A stretch of DNA of 64,000 nucleotides from Hahella chejuensis KCTC 2396 (GTDB lineage: Bacteria; Pseudomonadota; Gammaproteobacteria; Pseudomonadales; Oleiphilaceae), in NCBI RefSeq assembly GCF_000012985.1, contig NC_007645.1, positions 2,696,501 to 2,760,500 on the forward strand, in the 5' to 3' direction. Numbering within the stretch: the first letter of the stretch is position 1; every line of letters begins with the position of its first letter. Positions 1-7,838 of this stretch are shown here, one piece after another. The translations under genes and the position numbers were made by a program. A model generated the notes under the pieces. The model made no database searches. It saw nothing but the letters and a program-made list of their open reading frames with translations, and had not been told where the DNA came from.

Positions 1-173
1 TATCGCAACTGGCGGTCAAATTATTGCAGCGGCACTGGCGTGAAATAGACGGCTACCACGTGCGCAGCCAACTGGCCTTGGTGAATTTGTATGACGACTT
101 GGCTGTGGCGGAGCTACGCAAGAAACAGCCTGTTTCGCCAGAGGCGGCGACAGCCGGGGAGGGGGCGTTATGA
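1..173 (+). CDS. C-terminal fragment of an unidentified protein (cut by window start)
   Basis: An open frame runs from the window edge (first full codon at base 3) to a TGA at 171-173, giving 56 residues. That TGA overlaps the ATG of the next gene (ATGA at 170-173), the usual sign of translational coupling, so this is the preceding gene of the Exb/TPR operon. The visible tail is helical and charged, with a segment like LALVNLYDDLAVAEL, followed by a low-complexity Pro/Ala/Glu/Gly end. A TolC-like or TPR-like helical protein would fit, but there is too little to name a family. Confidence 0.6.
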   Translation, partial: SQLAVKLLQRHWREIDGYHVRSQLALVNLYDDLAVAELRKKQPVSPEAATAGEGAL

Positions 174-2971
174 GAGCTGCGGCCCTGGTGCTCAGTGTGA
201 GTCTTCTTGGCTTTATTTCTCTGCGAGTGATGGCGGACACGCTGGCGCCTATCGTCATCGTAGAGAAGGACGAGGCGGACAAAACAATCGGCGAATTAAA
301 GCCCGCTTACATCGATTTCAGCTATCGAGTGGCGCCGCGAACGCCGCTGAATGAGGTGGCGTTGCGTTACAGTCGTCTGATTCGTGAAGCTTCCGATCCG
401 GAAGTACGCATAAAAGCGTTGCATCGACTGATCAATCTGGAGGAACTTTTCTACGACGCCAAGCCTCAGGGACTGATCGACGATGACATCTGGAACATCG
501 CGATAGAGAGCTACGAAGCCCTGTTGCAGCGTCAACCGGGGGACAAAGGCAACGACCGCGTTCTCTATCAGCTGGCTCGGGCCAACGGCATGCTGGGGCA
601 AACGGACAAAGCGCTGATAAGCCTGGAGCGGTTGGTGGGGCAGTATCCGCGTTCGGGATACGCCACTGAGGCGTGGTTCAGAATAGGTGAATTGCGATAC
701 AGCGCGGGCGAGTATGTCAAAGCGCAATCCGCCTACAGTCGTGTGCTGGCGGATCGGAGCGCTGGCGATCTGTCGTCCAAGGCGCGTTATATGTTGGGGT
801 GGACGCAGTTTAAACAGGAAAACTTCAGCGCGTCACTGCAGACTTTTTTGCAGGTGCTGTCGCATTTGGAGTCCAACGCCAACCCAACCGGAGAGGAAGA
901 GCCCGGCGTACGCGAAGCGGGCGATGACGCTTTGCGCATTATCAGTATCATGGCCAGCTATGGCAAAGGGCCGGAAACTCTGAAAGCGGCCATTGCCTTG
1001 GGCGACTATCGTTCATTAGCCCCTAAATTGTATGCGGCTTTGTACAACTACTACCTGCAGCGCGAGCGCTATCAGGACGCCTCCGCCAGCGCGCAGGCTT
1101 ACATCGCCGCCTATCCGGCGGCCACGGATCGCAGCGATTTCCATGATCGCATAATCGCGGCATACGAGCAGGGCGGTCTGCCTTCGCTGGCATGGGAAGA
1201 GAAAGCGCGTTTCACCCGCGAACTGGGGCTTGCCTCAAACTATTGGCGATCGCAACAAGAAACCGCCAAAACCCGTTTACGTCCCTCTCTCTATCAATAT
1301 CTGGATGATCTGGGACAAAGAGAATATGCCCTTGGCCTGAAGGCGGCGGGGGTCGAGCGTCGGACTCATTTGCAGAATGCGGTGGCGTATTTTGACGGCA
1401 TGGAGGAGATCTTTCCCTCTGAAGGGAAAACCGCAGAGGCCTTATATCTGCAGGGTGAAGCCTATTTTCTGCTGGAGGAATGGGAGCTTGCGGTGAGGGC
1501 TTATGACAAGGCGGGCTATTTCTATCCTGACTTCCCCAAACGCAGTGAAGCCGCCTATGCCAGCGTGAACGCGTTGAGCAAAGCGGTGGACGCCAATCTG
1601 AAAGATTCGGCGTTGCGAAGCCGTCGTGTGGATGCGCTGCTGCGGTTTGCGAAAACTTTCCCCCGAGACTCGCGCGCCACTGAGAGTCTGCTATTCGCCG
1701 CCAATGAACTCTACGCCATGGAGCAATACGGCGCTGCGCTGGATGCAGCCACGCAGACTGCTTCCTTTACGGAAGATAAGGCGATTCGTAACGCAGCATG
1801 GACCATCGCCGGCCATTCCGCTTTTGCGTTGAGCCGATATCAGGGCTCTGAGCACGCTTATCGGCAAGCGTTATCGTTGCGCTCCCGCAAAGCGTCGGAT
1901 TATGACGTGTTGATGGAAAATTTCGCCGCCAGTATCTATAGCCAGGGCGAGCAGGCGGAGGCGCGCGGGGAGATTGCAGCGGCGTTTATGGAATATAAAA
2001 GGGTTATTGATGAAGCGCCGGAATCCCAGGTGCGCATCAGCGCTCAATACGATGCGGGCATGCGTGCGATTGACCTCGGGCGCTGGAAAGAGGCCATTGA
2101 CCTGCTGAATGACTTCCGCACTCGTTATCCCGACCACAAACTGACGGCGGGCATCGGCGAAAAGCTGGTGTACGCCTACCAACAGCACCAGCGTCCAGAA
2201 TCCGCCGCGGATGAGTTGTTGCGCATCGCCGCAGGGGAAAAAGACCCTGAGCGCAAGCGCAAGGCCCTGTTGCAGGCGGCGGAACTGATGGAAAACGCAG
2301 GACGGGAACAGCAAGCGGCTAAGGTGTACCTGCAATATGCGAACGAATATCCGGCGCCGTTCGAGACCGCTATTCAGGTCAGGAACGCGTTAATTGATTA
2401 CTACGCCAAGTCAGCGCAGCCGCAGCAAGCGGATCAATGGCGCGAGAAGCTGATTCGATTCGAAGAGGGCGGCGGCGCTGATCGCACCCCCGCTAGTCGC
2501 TCTCTGGCGGCGGAAGCCAGTTGGACGCTGGCGCAAAAAGAAAAGGCGGCGTTTGACGATGTGCGCCTGACCTTGCCATTGAACAAGTCGTTGGCGGCCA
2601 AGCAAGCTGCGCTGAAGAAAGTCATGCAGCGGCTCAATCGCATCAACAGTTATGGCGTGAGTGAATACGCCACTGCGGCGACCCACATGATGGGAGAGGT
2701 TTATCGCCAATTGGGCAGAGACATCGTTGACTCCAATCGCCCCGCTAACCTGAGCGACCTGGAACGGGAGCAATACACCCTGCTGTTGGAGGAACAGGCG
2801 TTTCCCTTTGAGGAGAAAGCCATTGAGTTTCTCGAGCTCAATGCCAGCCGGACGCGCCAGGGGGTATACGACGAGTGGGTTAAGAAAAGCTATCTGGCGT
2901 TGCGGGAAATTTTACCCGCCAGATATGACAAGCAGGAGGTAAAAGTGGATGTCGCGCATACGTTGCAATAA
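170..2971 (+). CDS. large exported TPR-repeat protein of the Exb/AgmX operon
   Basis: A 933-residue protein with an N-terminal signal peptide (hydrophobic stretch at residues 5-20, cleavage likely after VMA near residue 22), so probably periplasmic. Helix-turn-helix repeats of TPR type recur along most of its length, for example around residues 128-195 (ALISLERLVGQYP, then YSAGEYVKAQSAYSRVL), 420-455 (YFLLEEWELAVRAYDKA) and 625-690. The rest is predominantly helical. Its start overlaps the stop of the preceding frame and its end overlaps the next gene by 23 bases. Family knowledge: long periplasmic TPR proteins accompany ExbB/ExbD/AgmX motors, including the Agl/Glt gliding systems of myxobacteria and uncharacterised TonB-like loci of marine bacteria. 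Inference: it is a periplasmic scaffold worked by the motor encoded downstream. The substrate is unknown. Confidence 0.85.
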   Translation: MRAAALVLSVSLLGFISLRVMADTLAPIVIVEKDEADKTIGELKPAYIDFSYRVAPRTPLNEVALRYSRLIREASDPEVRIKALHRLINLEELFYDAKPQGLIDDDIWNIAIESYEALLQRQPGDKGNDRVLYQLARANGMLGQTDKALISLERLVGQYPRSGYATEAWFRIGELRYSAGEYVKAQSAYSRVLADRSAGDLSSKARYMLGWTQFKQENFSASLQTFLQVLSHLESNANPTGEEEPGVREAGDDALRIISIMASYGKGPETLKAAIALGDYRSLAPKLYAALYNYYLQRERYQDASASAQAYIAAYPAATDRSDFHDRIIAAYEQGGLPSLAWEEKARFTRELGLASNYWRSQQETAKTRLRPSLYQYLDDLGQREYALGLKAAGVERRTHLQNAVAYFDGMEEIFPSEGKTAEALYLQGEAYFLLEEWELAVRAYDKAGYFYPDFPKRSEAAYASVNALSKAVDANLKDSALRSRRVDALLRFAKTFPRDSRATESLLFAANELYAMEQYGAALDAATQTASFTEDKAIRNAAWTIAGHSAFALSRYQGSEHAYRQALSLRSRKASDYDVLMENFAASIYSQGEQAEARGEIAAAFMEYKRVIDEAPESQVRISAQYDAGMRAIDLGRWKEAIDLLNDFRTRYPDHKLTAGIGEKLVYAYQQHQRPESAADELLRIAAGEKDPERKRKALLQAAELMENAGREQQAAKVYLQYANEYPAPFETAIQVRNALIDYYAKSAQPQQADQWREKLIRFEEGGGADRTPASRSLAAEASWTLAQKEKAAFDDVRLTLPLNKSLAAKQAALKKVMQRLNRINSYGVSEYATAATHMMGEVYRQLGRDIVDSNRPANLSDLEREQYTLLLEEQAFPFEEKAIEFLELNASRTRQGVYDEWVKKSYLALREILPARYDKQEVKVDVAHTLQ

Positions 2972-3542
2972 ACATGGCGTCATAACTTTGGCGTTAACAG
3001 CGGCCCTGTTGCTGGTTGGCTGCGCAGGTGCGCCTGCGCGTAAGGACGCTTCCGCCGATAAGTCACCGGCGGGAGAACAGACGCAGATGAAGTACGATCA
3101 GGCGCTGACGGCATTAAACAATAATCAGGTCGCTCTGGCGGAAAATTTATTCAAGCAGGTGATCGCCGACAAACCGGGTCTCAGCGCGCCTTATTTCAAC
3201 CTGGGCGTCATCGCGGAAAAGCAGGGGGATCTGCCTTCCGCCAAGACATGGTACGGGCAAGCGCTGGATGTAAACCCCAAAGACGCCAGAGCTTTGAATC
3301 AGTTGGCAGTTTTAGCGCGGGAGGAGGGCGATTTTGAGAATGCCTTGGCGTTTTATGAAAGAGCGCTGCAGGCGGAACCAAATGAGCCGGTTTATCATCG
3401 TAATATAGCTATACTTTACGACATGTATCTGGGTGATTACGTGCGGGCGTTGGAGCATTACCAGCGCTGCCAGGAACTTCGATCCGCTCCCGACGAGCAA
3501 GTGGCTATGTGGATCGCCGACCTTGAGCGGCGTATCCAGTAG
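2949..3542 (+). CDS. TPR-repeat lipoprotein
   Basis: A 197-residue protein with a lipoprotein signal: a hydrophobic core at residues 11-23 and the lipobox LVGC, with Cys25 as the lipidation site. Residue 26 is Ala rather than Asp, which favours outer-membrane sorting by the usual +2 rule. About three TPR units follow: residues 45-80 (ALTALNNNQVALAENLFKQV), 80-115 (YFNLGVIAEKQGDLPSAKTW) and 115-150. The ATG lies within the 3' end of the preceding TPR gene, with AGGAGG about 11 bases upstream, so translation is coupled. It is part of the operon that encodes the Exb-type motor, probably as an outer-membrane-tethered partner of the large TPR protein. Confidence 0.85.
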   Translation: MSRIRCNKHGVITLALTAALLLVGCAGAPARKDASADKSPAGEQTQMKYDQALTALNNNQVALAENLFKQVIADKPGLSAPYFNLGVIAEKQGDLPSAKTWYGQALDVNPKDARALNQLAVLAREEGDFENALAFYERALQAEPNEPVYHRNIAILYDMYLGDYVRALEHYQRCQELRSAPDEQVAMWIADLERRIQ

Positions 3543-3553
3543 GCGGAGAAGGT

Positions 3554-3835
3554 ATGAGATTTCAAATACTTGCCTTATGCCTCTGCGGTCTCTACAGTAA
3601 CGCAGGTTTTGCGGCTGAGTTGATCGAGCTCGAAGGAACGGCGTTGAGAGGCGAACAGGAGCAACCCAAGGTCTTGTATCTGGTTCCCTGGGGAACGCCG
3701 GATAGTCCGGCGATTGAAGTTCCGGAGCCGGAAAAAGAATTGGACGGCGCGCTCAGACCGCTAGATAGACAGGCGTTTCGGCAAAGTCTGTACTATCGTA
3801 AAAACCTTAAGATAGGCGATTTAGACCAGCAATAA
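3554..3835 (+). CDS. small exported protein of the Exb/AgmX operon, unknown function
   Basis: A 93-residue protein with a signal peptide at residues 1-20 (cleavage after GFA, giving mature AELIELEG). The mature part is short, acidic and proline-rich, with no cysteines and no recognised domain. GGAGAAGG sits 3 bases before the ATG. It is flanked closely by the TPR lipoprotein (11 bases) and the ExbB-type gene (29 bases), so it belongs to this operon and is presumably a periplasmic accessory. No function can be assigned. Confidence 0.75.
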   Translation: MRFQILALCLCGLYSNAGFAAELIELEGTALRGEQEQPKVLYLVPWGTPDSPAIEVPEPEKELDGALRPLDRQAFRQSLYYRKNLKIGDLDQQ

Positions 3836-3864
3836 CCTAGAAGTGATTAAGGAGTCAGCGCGAT

Positions 3865-4530
3865 ATGTTCGAGACTATCGTTCGCTTTTTTAAAGATGGC
3901 GGTATTTTTATGGTTCCAATCGGCATAGTGCTCGTTGTTGGGGCCGCTATCGCCATTGAGAGATATGTTTATCTCAGCATCGCCAAGTTGAGCAATCGCG
4001 CAGACTTTAATAAGTTGATCATGCTGATCGGGCGCAAAGATTACCTCAATGCATTAAAACAGGCTAAGCAGTCTAAAACCGCAATGGCCTCGATTGTAGA
4101 AGCTGGCTTGTCTCGATTGCTGAATCGTCAACCTCGCGACCAGATTGAATACGCCATGGAAGAAGGGCTGATGGAGGTCCTTCCTCGTGTGGAAAAGCGT
4201 ACGCAATATCTGGCCACCCTTGCCAATATAGCCACTCTGTTGGGACTGTTGGGCACCATTATTGGTTTGATCGATGCATTTACCGCGGTGGCCAACGCTG
4301 ATCCGGCTGAGAAGGCTAACCTGTTATCTCAGAGTATTTCTCTGGCGATGAATACGACTGCTTTTGGTCTGATGACCGCTATACCTTTACTGCTTGTGCA
4401 CGCCATCCTGCAAACCAAAACCAATGAAATCGTGGATAGTTTTGAGACGGCTGGCATTAAGATCATGAACCTGATTTCGGAAAAGCCAGCCCAGGCCCCA
4501 GTAGCGAAAGCCGCTCCAGAAAGAACATAG
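3865..4530 (+). CDS. ExbB/TolQ/MotA-family proton channel protein
   Basis: A 221-residue inner-membrane protein with the three transmembrane segments of the ExbB/TolQ family: near residues 14-34, 115-138 and 158-182. The large cytoplasmic loop lies between the first and second. The family signature is visible in the second and third helices (LLGLLGTIIGLIDAF and AMNTTAFGLMTAIP), with the conserved small and Thr residues that line the channel. GGAG lies upstream of the ATG. In the family, a pentamer of this protein surrounds an ExbD/TolR dimer and converts the proton (or sodium) gradient into movement. The next two genes encode two different ExbD-type partners, and the following gene the transducer. 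Confidence 0.93.
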   Translation: MFETIVRFFKDGGIFMVPIGIVLVVGAAIAIERYVYLSIAKLSNRADFNKLIMLIGRKDYLNALKQAKQSKTAMASIVEAGLSRLLNRQPRDQIEYAMEEGLMEVLPRVEKRTQYLATLANIATLLGLLGTIIGLIDAFTAVANADPAEKANLLSQSISLAMNTTAFGLMTAIPLLLVHAILQTKTNEIVDSFETAGIKIMNLISEKPAQAPVAKAAPERT

Positions 4531-4539
4531 GACAGACCG

Positions 4540-5052
4540 ATGCGTCGTAAACACCGTCGTCCGGAGGCTGTCGCTGACCTGGACATCACGGCGTTCATGA
4601 ACCTCATGATCGTCCTGGTGCCGGTGCTGCTGATCAATCTGGTGTTCTCTCAAATCAGCGTTCTGAACCTGAACTTCCCTGAGTCCGCCGCCAACTCCGC
4701 CCAGGATAATAAAGACCAGCTGCAATTGCAGGTCATGATCCTGGAAGAGCAGTTGGTGATTGCGGATAACAAGGGCGGGGTCATCATGCAGATCCCGAAG
4801 CAGGCGGAAGGCGAGCATGACTATAAGACGCTCGCATTGGCTATGCAGGACATCAAAGCCCGGGTCCCGGAGAAAAAAGACATTACCCTCCTGCCTCAGG
4901 AAAGCACGTCCTATCAAACACTGGTTAGTGTGATGGATAAGGTGCGTTCCTACAAAACCGTCGTGGCGGGCAGCGTCGTTAACGCGGAGTTGTTCCCGGA
5001 TATCTCCATCGCCGATGCGCCTGAGATCATTCCGGCAGGAGGCGCGCAATGA
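4540..5052 (+). CDS. ExbD/TolR-family protein 1, with Asn at the conserved Asp position
   Basis: A 170-residue protein with a short basic cytoplasmic tail, one transmembrane helix (about residues 16-36) and a periplasmic domain. Aligning its helix start, LDITAFMNL, with the family pattern (E. coli ExbD NVTPLIDV) puts Asn21 where the family has the essential membrane Asp. Asp13 and Asp15 lie just outside the helix and do not align with it. The gene starts 9 bases after the ExbB-type gene and overlaps the second ExbD gene by four bases (ATGA). Family knowledge: the membrane Asp carries the protons, and Asn there inactivates classical ExbD/TolR. Inference: this subunit pairs with ExbD 2, which keeps its Asp, in an asymmetric dimer. 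Confidence 0.9.
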   Translation: MRRKHRRPEAVADLDITAFMNLMIVLVPVLLINLVFSQISVLNLNFPESAANSAQDNKDQLQLQVMILEEQLVIADNKGGVIMQIPKQAEGEHDYKTLALAMQDIKARVPEKKDITLLPQESTSYQTLVSVMDKVRSYKTVVAGSVVNAELFPDISIADAPEIIPAGGAQ

Positions 5053-5546
5053 AGCAGTCAGGCCGCGCCAAGCGTTATCAACGCCATTACCGCAGAATGC
5101 ACAAAACAGCGTCGCTGAATCTGGTGTCGCTGATGGATATTTTCACTATCCTGGTGTTCTTCCTGATGGTGAACTCATCTGACGTTCAAGTTCTGAAACA
5201 AAGTGGTTCTGTTCAGTTGCCTGTATCTATTGCAGATCAGCCCCCGACGGAGCAGTTAACTGTCACTGTGACCGATGACGATATTTTGGTTGGCGGGCGC
5301 GTAGTCAGCAAAGTCGCTGTTGCCTCCAATCAGGAACCACTGTTGATCAATGGTCTCAAGTTGGAGTTGGACTATCAGGTGTCTCGAGTCACCACGCCAG
5401 TTCCGCCTGAAGGTAGACCGATTACCATCATGGCGGACAAAGAGTTGCCCTATAAGCTGTTGAAGAAAATTATGTCCACCTGTGTTGAGGCAGGCTATAG
5501 CAGCATCTCTTTGGCGGTAAGACGTGCGGCGGATAAGGAGGCCTAG
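5049..5546 (+). CDS. ExbD/TolR-family protein 2, with intact membrane Asp
   Basis: A 165-residue protein with a basic N-terminal tail of about 22 residues, one transmembrane helix (residues 24-42) and a periplasmic ExbD domain. The proton-carrying aspartate is present as Asp30 in LNLVSLMDIFTILVFFLM. Its ATG overlaps the stop of ExbD 1, and its TAG stop is immediately followed by the AgmX-type gene. Together with ExbB and ExbD 1 it makes a one-channel, two-ExbD set. The same subunit number is known for AglRQS, the motor of myxobacterial gliding (one TolQ-type and two TolR-type proteins). Confidence 0.92.
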   Translation: MKQSGRAKRYQRHYRRMHKTASLNLVSLMDIFTILVFFLMVNSSDVQVLKQSGSVQLPVSIADQPPTEQLTVTVTDDDILVGGRVVSKVAVASNQEPLLINGLKLELDYQVSRVTTPVPPEGRPITIMADKELPYKLLKKIMSTCVEAGYSSISLAVRRAADKEA

Positions 5547-5547
5547 T

Positions 5548-6552
5548 ATGGTGAAAACTAGCGTAGGCTTTCCTTTGCCGTGGGACGTTGACGTTAAGGA
5601 ACGTGATCGTTTTCACCTGATTTTGGCGTTCTCCATATTACTGCTTTTGATTGTTGGTGTTGTTATCTCTTTAGTGCAACTACCGGAGAAAACTCGCCAG
5701 GAGTTGGAAGAGTTGCCCCCACAGCTGGCTCGCGTTGTGATTGAAAAGCGGGAAATGCCCAAACCGGAGATCAAAAAACCGGAACCGAAGCCTGAGCCGG
5801 AGAAGAAGGAAGAGAAGAAAGAAGAGCCCAAGCCGAAACCCGAGCCAAAGCCAGAACCCAAACCACAGCCCAAGCCTGAGCCGAAACCTGAGAAAAAGGT
5901 GACGCCGAAGGCGGAGCAACCCAAGCAGCAGACCGTGGATCAGGCGCGCGAAAAAGCGCAAAGCTCGGGTTTGTTGGCGCTGAGCGATCAGCTTTCCGAT
6001 ATGAGGGCGCTTGCGGACACGACGGATGCGTCAGATCAGCCGCTGTATACGGCGACGCCTATCAGCAAGAAGGCGTCGGATAAGCTGGTGAATAACGTCT
6101 CTACCTCGGGTAGCGGGGGCGTCGACGCCAACAAGCTGGATAAATCCACCCAGCAAGTGGCGCTGGCCTCGCGGAAGGTGACGGAGGTGCAGGAAAAAGC
6201 CCAGCCAGGCGGCGGTGGGTCTACCAATAAGTCGTCAGGCTCCGGCTCGAGTAATCAACGCAGCGCCACGCGGACGTTGGAAGAAATCCGGAAGGTTTTT
6301 GACGGCGCTAAAGGAGCGCTGGCCTCGATTCACCAGCGCGCCCGTCGTCAGGACCCTACATTGAAAGGGACATTAGTGCCTGAATTGATGGTGGAGGCGA
6401 ACGGCAGTGTATCGCAATGCAAGATTGTGGAAAGTAATCTGAATAACCCAGACTTTGAGAAGAAGATCTGTGCGCGTTTAAGGTTATTGAACTTCGGCGC
6501 CAAATCGAACGCCAGTAAGCAGGCGATCAGATATCCCATTGATTTGCTGTAA
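5548..6552 (+). CDS. TonB-like energy transducer with AgmX/PglI C-terminal domain
   Basis: A 334-residue protein starting at the ATG one base after the ExbD 2 stop; AAGGAGG five bases upstream supports this start over the in-frame upstream ATG at 5524. It has a short cytoplasmic segment, one transmembrane helix (about residues 23-44) and a Pro/Lys/Glu-rich periplasm-spanning stretch (about 68-130, repeated EPKPEPKP units). A Ser/Gly-rich linker leads to a C-terminal domain of about 85 residues matching the AgmX/PglI pattern: TLEEIRKVFDGAKGAL, then LVPELMVEANGSVSQC, then a second Cys in FEKKICARL. This is the TonB architecture with a different receptor-binding head. Inference: it passes the motor's movement to an outer-membrane or TPR partner encoded upstream. 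Confidence 0.88.
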   Translation: MVKTSVGFPLPWDVDVKERDRFHLILAFSILLLLIVGVVISLVQLPEKTRQELEELPPQLARVVIEKREMPKPEIKKPEPKPEPEKKEEKKEEPKPKPEPKPEPKPQPKPEPKPEKKVTPKAEQPKQQTVDQAREKAQSSGLLALSDQLSDMRALADTTDASDQPLYTATPISKKASDKLVNNVSTSGSGGVDANKLDKSTQQVALASRKVTEVQEKAQPGGGGSTNKSSGSGSSNQRSATRTLEEIRKVFDGAKGALASIHQRARRQDPTLKGTLVPELMVEANGSVSQCKIVESNLNNPDFEKKICARLRLLNFGAKSNASKQAIRYPIDLL

Positions 6553-6615
6553 GCCCGAGCAAACAAAAAAAGAAGAATATCGTAAAAACCATGTAAGCGA
6601 ATTGCTTGCTGACTG

Positions 6616-6650
6616 AATGCCCTAATAGCAAAGGATTGACGGGCATTTTT
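6616..6650 (+). terminator. probable terminator of the Exb/TPR operon
   Basis: AATGCCC (6616-6622) can pair with GGGCATT (6641-6647), followed by a T-rich stretch. The 18-base loop is long, so this is a moderate-quality intrinsic terminator, correctly placed 64 bases after the last gene. Confidence 0.5.
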
Positions 6651-7045
6651 AATTTTTACACAGTGTGTAATCTAGTGTGTATAAAATCTAAGGCTCTCTT
6701 ATCATGAGGGCCGCGCCCTTTTCAAGACAGTCAGACTCAAATCTCTTTTTAGTCTATTTGGAGTCCCGGGCGAGTAGACTTGCCCGGTCGCCCGAGCAAG
6801 TATCTCCTCAGAACCAGGCTTGCAGAACTACCTCATCCGGCTCCCGATAGATCAGCACCCCCACATATATTCAATGAGCTAGAACATCGATACAGTTTTC
6901 AATTGTGACGAAGGCTATTGCCTTGAGCGGCCTTTAGTGCGTCATGACAACTTCGGCCAGGGCGGTAACCAAAGGAGTACGTGGCTGGCATCGCTTGAAT
7001 CGAATATAATGATCGAATCGAACGATATTAATGAGGTAACAACCA
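6651..7045. other. intergenic region at the edge of the accessory segment
   Basis: About 395 bases with no convincing gene on either strand. GGGCG and CGCCC-type inverted stretches lie around 6766-6795. The DNA becomes AT-richer to the right, marking the border between the Exb operon and the accessory small-gene cluster. No transposase or direct-repeat boundary was recognised. Confidence 0.4.
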
Positions 7046-7306
7046 GTGGACGCACTTTCTGCCAAGGAAGATCAAACCCAGTTTGGTGACTTGCAGCTTA
7101 GGGCGCAGCGTGCTCCGGTTCAAATCAATAAAAATGGCAAACCGGTTGCCGTAGTTATCTCCATGGATGAGTACGAGAGTATTGAGACACTCAAGCTTAA
7201 GTTGCTCCAATCAAGAGCTGCGCAGGCAAAAGCTGATATTGAAGTGGGCAACACAGTCGACGGTGAAGCATTTTTTGATGAGTTGGAATCAGGACTGCAC
7301 GACTGA
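7046..7306 (+). CDS. Phd/YefM-family antitoxin, apparently without adjacent toxin
   Basis: An 86-residue protein starting at GTG, with a GAGGT ribosome site upstream. The core PVQINKNGKPVAVVISMDEYE (residues 25-45) is the Phd/YefM DNA-binding fold signature (a residue run around 'NGKPVAVV' followed by an M-x-EYE helix). The acidic C-terminal tail (GEAFFDELESGLHD) is typical of the toxin-neutralising end. Partners of this family are usually RelE/ParE or Doc toxins encoded immediately downstream, and none is recognisable in the next 125 bases. It may be an orphan antitoxin, or it may serve the YafO-type toxin 530 bases downstream, since E. coli YafN, the YafO partner, is itself a Phd/YefM protein. 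Confidence 0.85.
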   Translation: MDALSAKEDQTQFGDLQLRAQRAPVQINKNGKPVAVVISMDEYESIETLKLKLLQSRAAQAKADIEVGNTVDGEAFFDELESGLHD

Positions 7307-7432
7307 TCGCAAAAATCGAAAAAAATATGTCGAGGCCAGCGCACAGCCCTAGTAGTAGGGACAAAGGCCGATGGGCAAAAGATGATCTAATGATAGAATG
7401 GTCAAAACTGCAACTTCAAAAGGAGACATGTA

Positions 7433-7579
7433 ATGCCCGATTTCAGTTTTAAAGAGCCAAAGAAGAATAAGGTCCCTTATTTGACAGCGGCGGACATGAT
7501 GGAGTTGAAAAGAGCGCTAAAGAAGGCGAGAGAGGAAGTCAGGAAGAATCCAGGAAAGTATGAGGAGTTTAGCAAGTAA
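7433..7579 (+). CDS. small 48-residue protein, unknown
   Basis: Too short for most gene callers. The ATG is preceded by AAAGGAG with good spacing, and the frame encodes 48 residues: a charged lysine-rich start, then an amphipathic helix (MMELKRALKKAREEV). The stop overlaps an ATG (TAATG at 7577-7581), suggesting coupling to a following frame that is broken or very short (see the adjacent entry). It lies between a Phd-type antitoxin and a YafO-type toxin. No family was recognised. Confidence 0.55.
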   Translation: MPDFSFKEPKKNKVPYLTAADMMELKRALKKAREEVRKNPGKYEEFSK

Positions 7580-7681
7580 TGGCGGTGGAAGTATTTTTTG
7601 TCTATCCCCCTACAAATTGCTCGCAAAACTGATCCAAGAATCAATGAAAAAGGCAAACATTATGTCTCAAAAGACTATTAA
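7579..7681 (+). pseudogene. possible frameshifted small gene coupled to the 48-residue gene
   Basis: The ATG overlapping the preceding stop opens MAVEVFFVYPP and then hits a stop at 7630-7632. A shift at the CCCCC run (7606-7610) would join it to a second open stretch, LQIARKTDPRINEKGKHY..., ending at TAA 7679-7681. The joined product would be about 34 residues and looks protein-like. It could equally be chance, since the downstream stretch overlaps the next small gene. Low confidence. Confidence 0.25.
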
Positions 7682-7835
7682 AAAGACTGATCAAAAAAAT
7701 AAGAGAATCCCAAGAAACCAGTTAAATCCAACGATTCATACTTTCGACAGCATAGCCAAAAGCTTAGACGAAGCGGAGAAGAGGCTGAAGGGTGCTCCAA
7801 GTGACGGAGAGAAATGGATATTATTTGTAGGGTGA
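7662..7835 (+). CDS. small protein directly upstream of YafO-type toxin, candidate antitoxin
   Basis: A 57-residue product if it starts at ATG 7662; an in-frame ATG at 7644 would add six residues, and an earlier one at 7560 gives an implausible N-terminus inside the 48-residue gene. The sequence is basic at its start (KKTDQKNKRIPRNQ) and helical and charged later (SLDEAEKRL). It has no Phd/YefM, RHH or HTH signature that I recognise. The stop lies only three bases before the start of the YafO-family gene, the classic spacing of an antitoxin-toxin pair. Function is inferred from position alone. Confidence 0.6.
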   Translation: MSQKTIKKTDQKNKRIPRNQLNPTIHTFDSIAKSLDEAEKRLKGAPSDGEKWILFVG

Positions 7836-7838
7836 CAA

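Noticed and set aside
7327-7452. 41-residue open frame after the Phd-type antitoxin as a RelE/ParE toxin remnant
   Set aside because: It has no ribosome site, overlaps the better-supported 48-residue gene and shows no RelE/ParE features.
7560-7661. Longer N-terminus for the candidate antitoxin
   Set aside because: It would overlap the 48-residue gene out of frame and add a stretch (SNGGGSIFCLSPYK) unlike a natural N-terminus; ATG 7662 or 7644 is more plausible.
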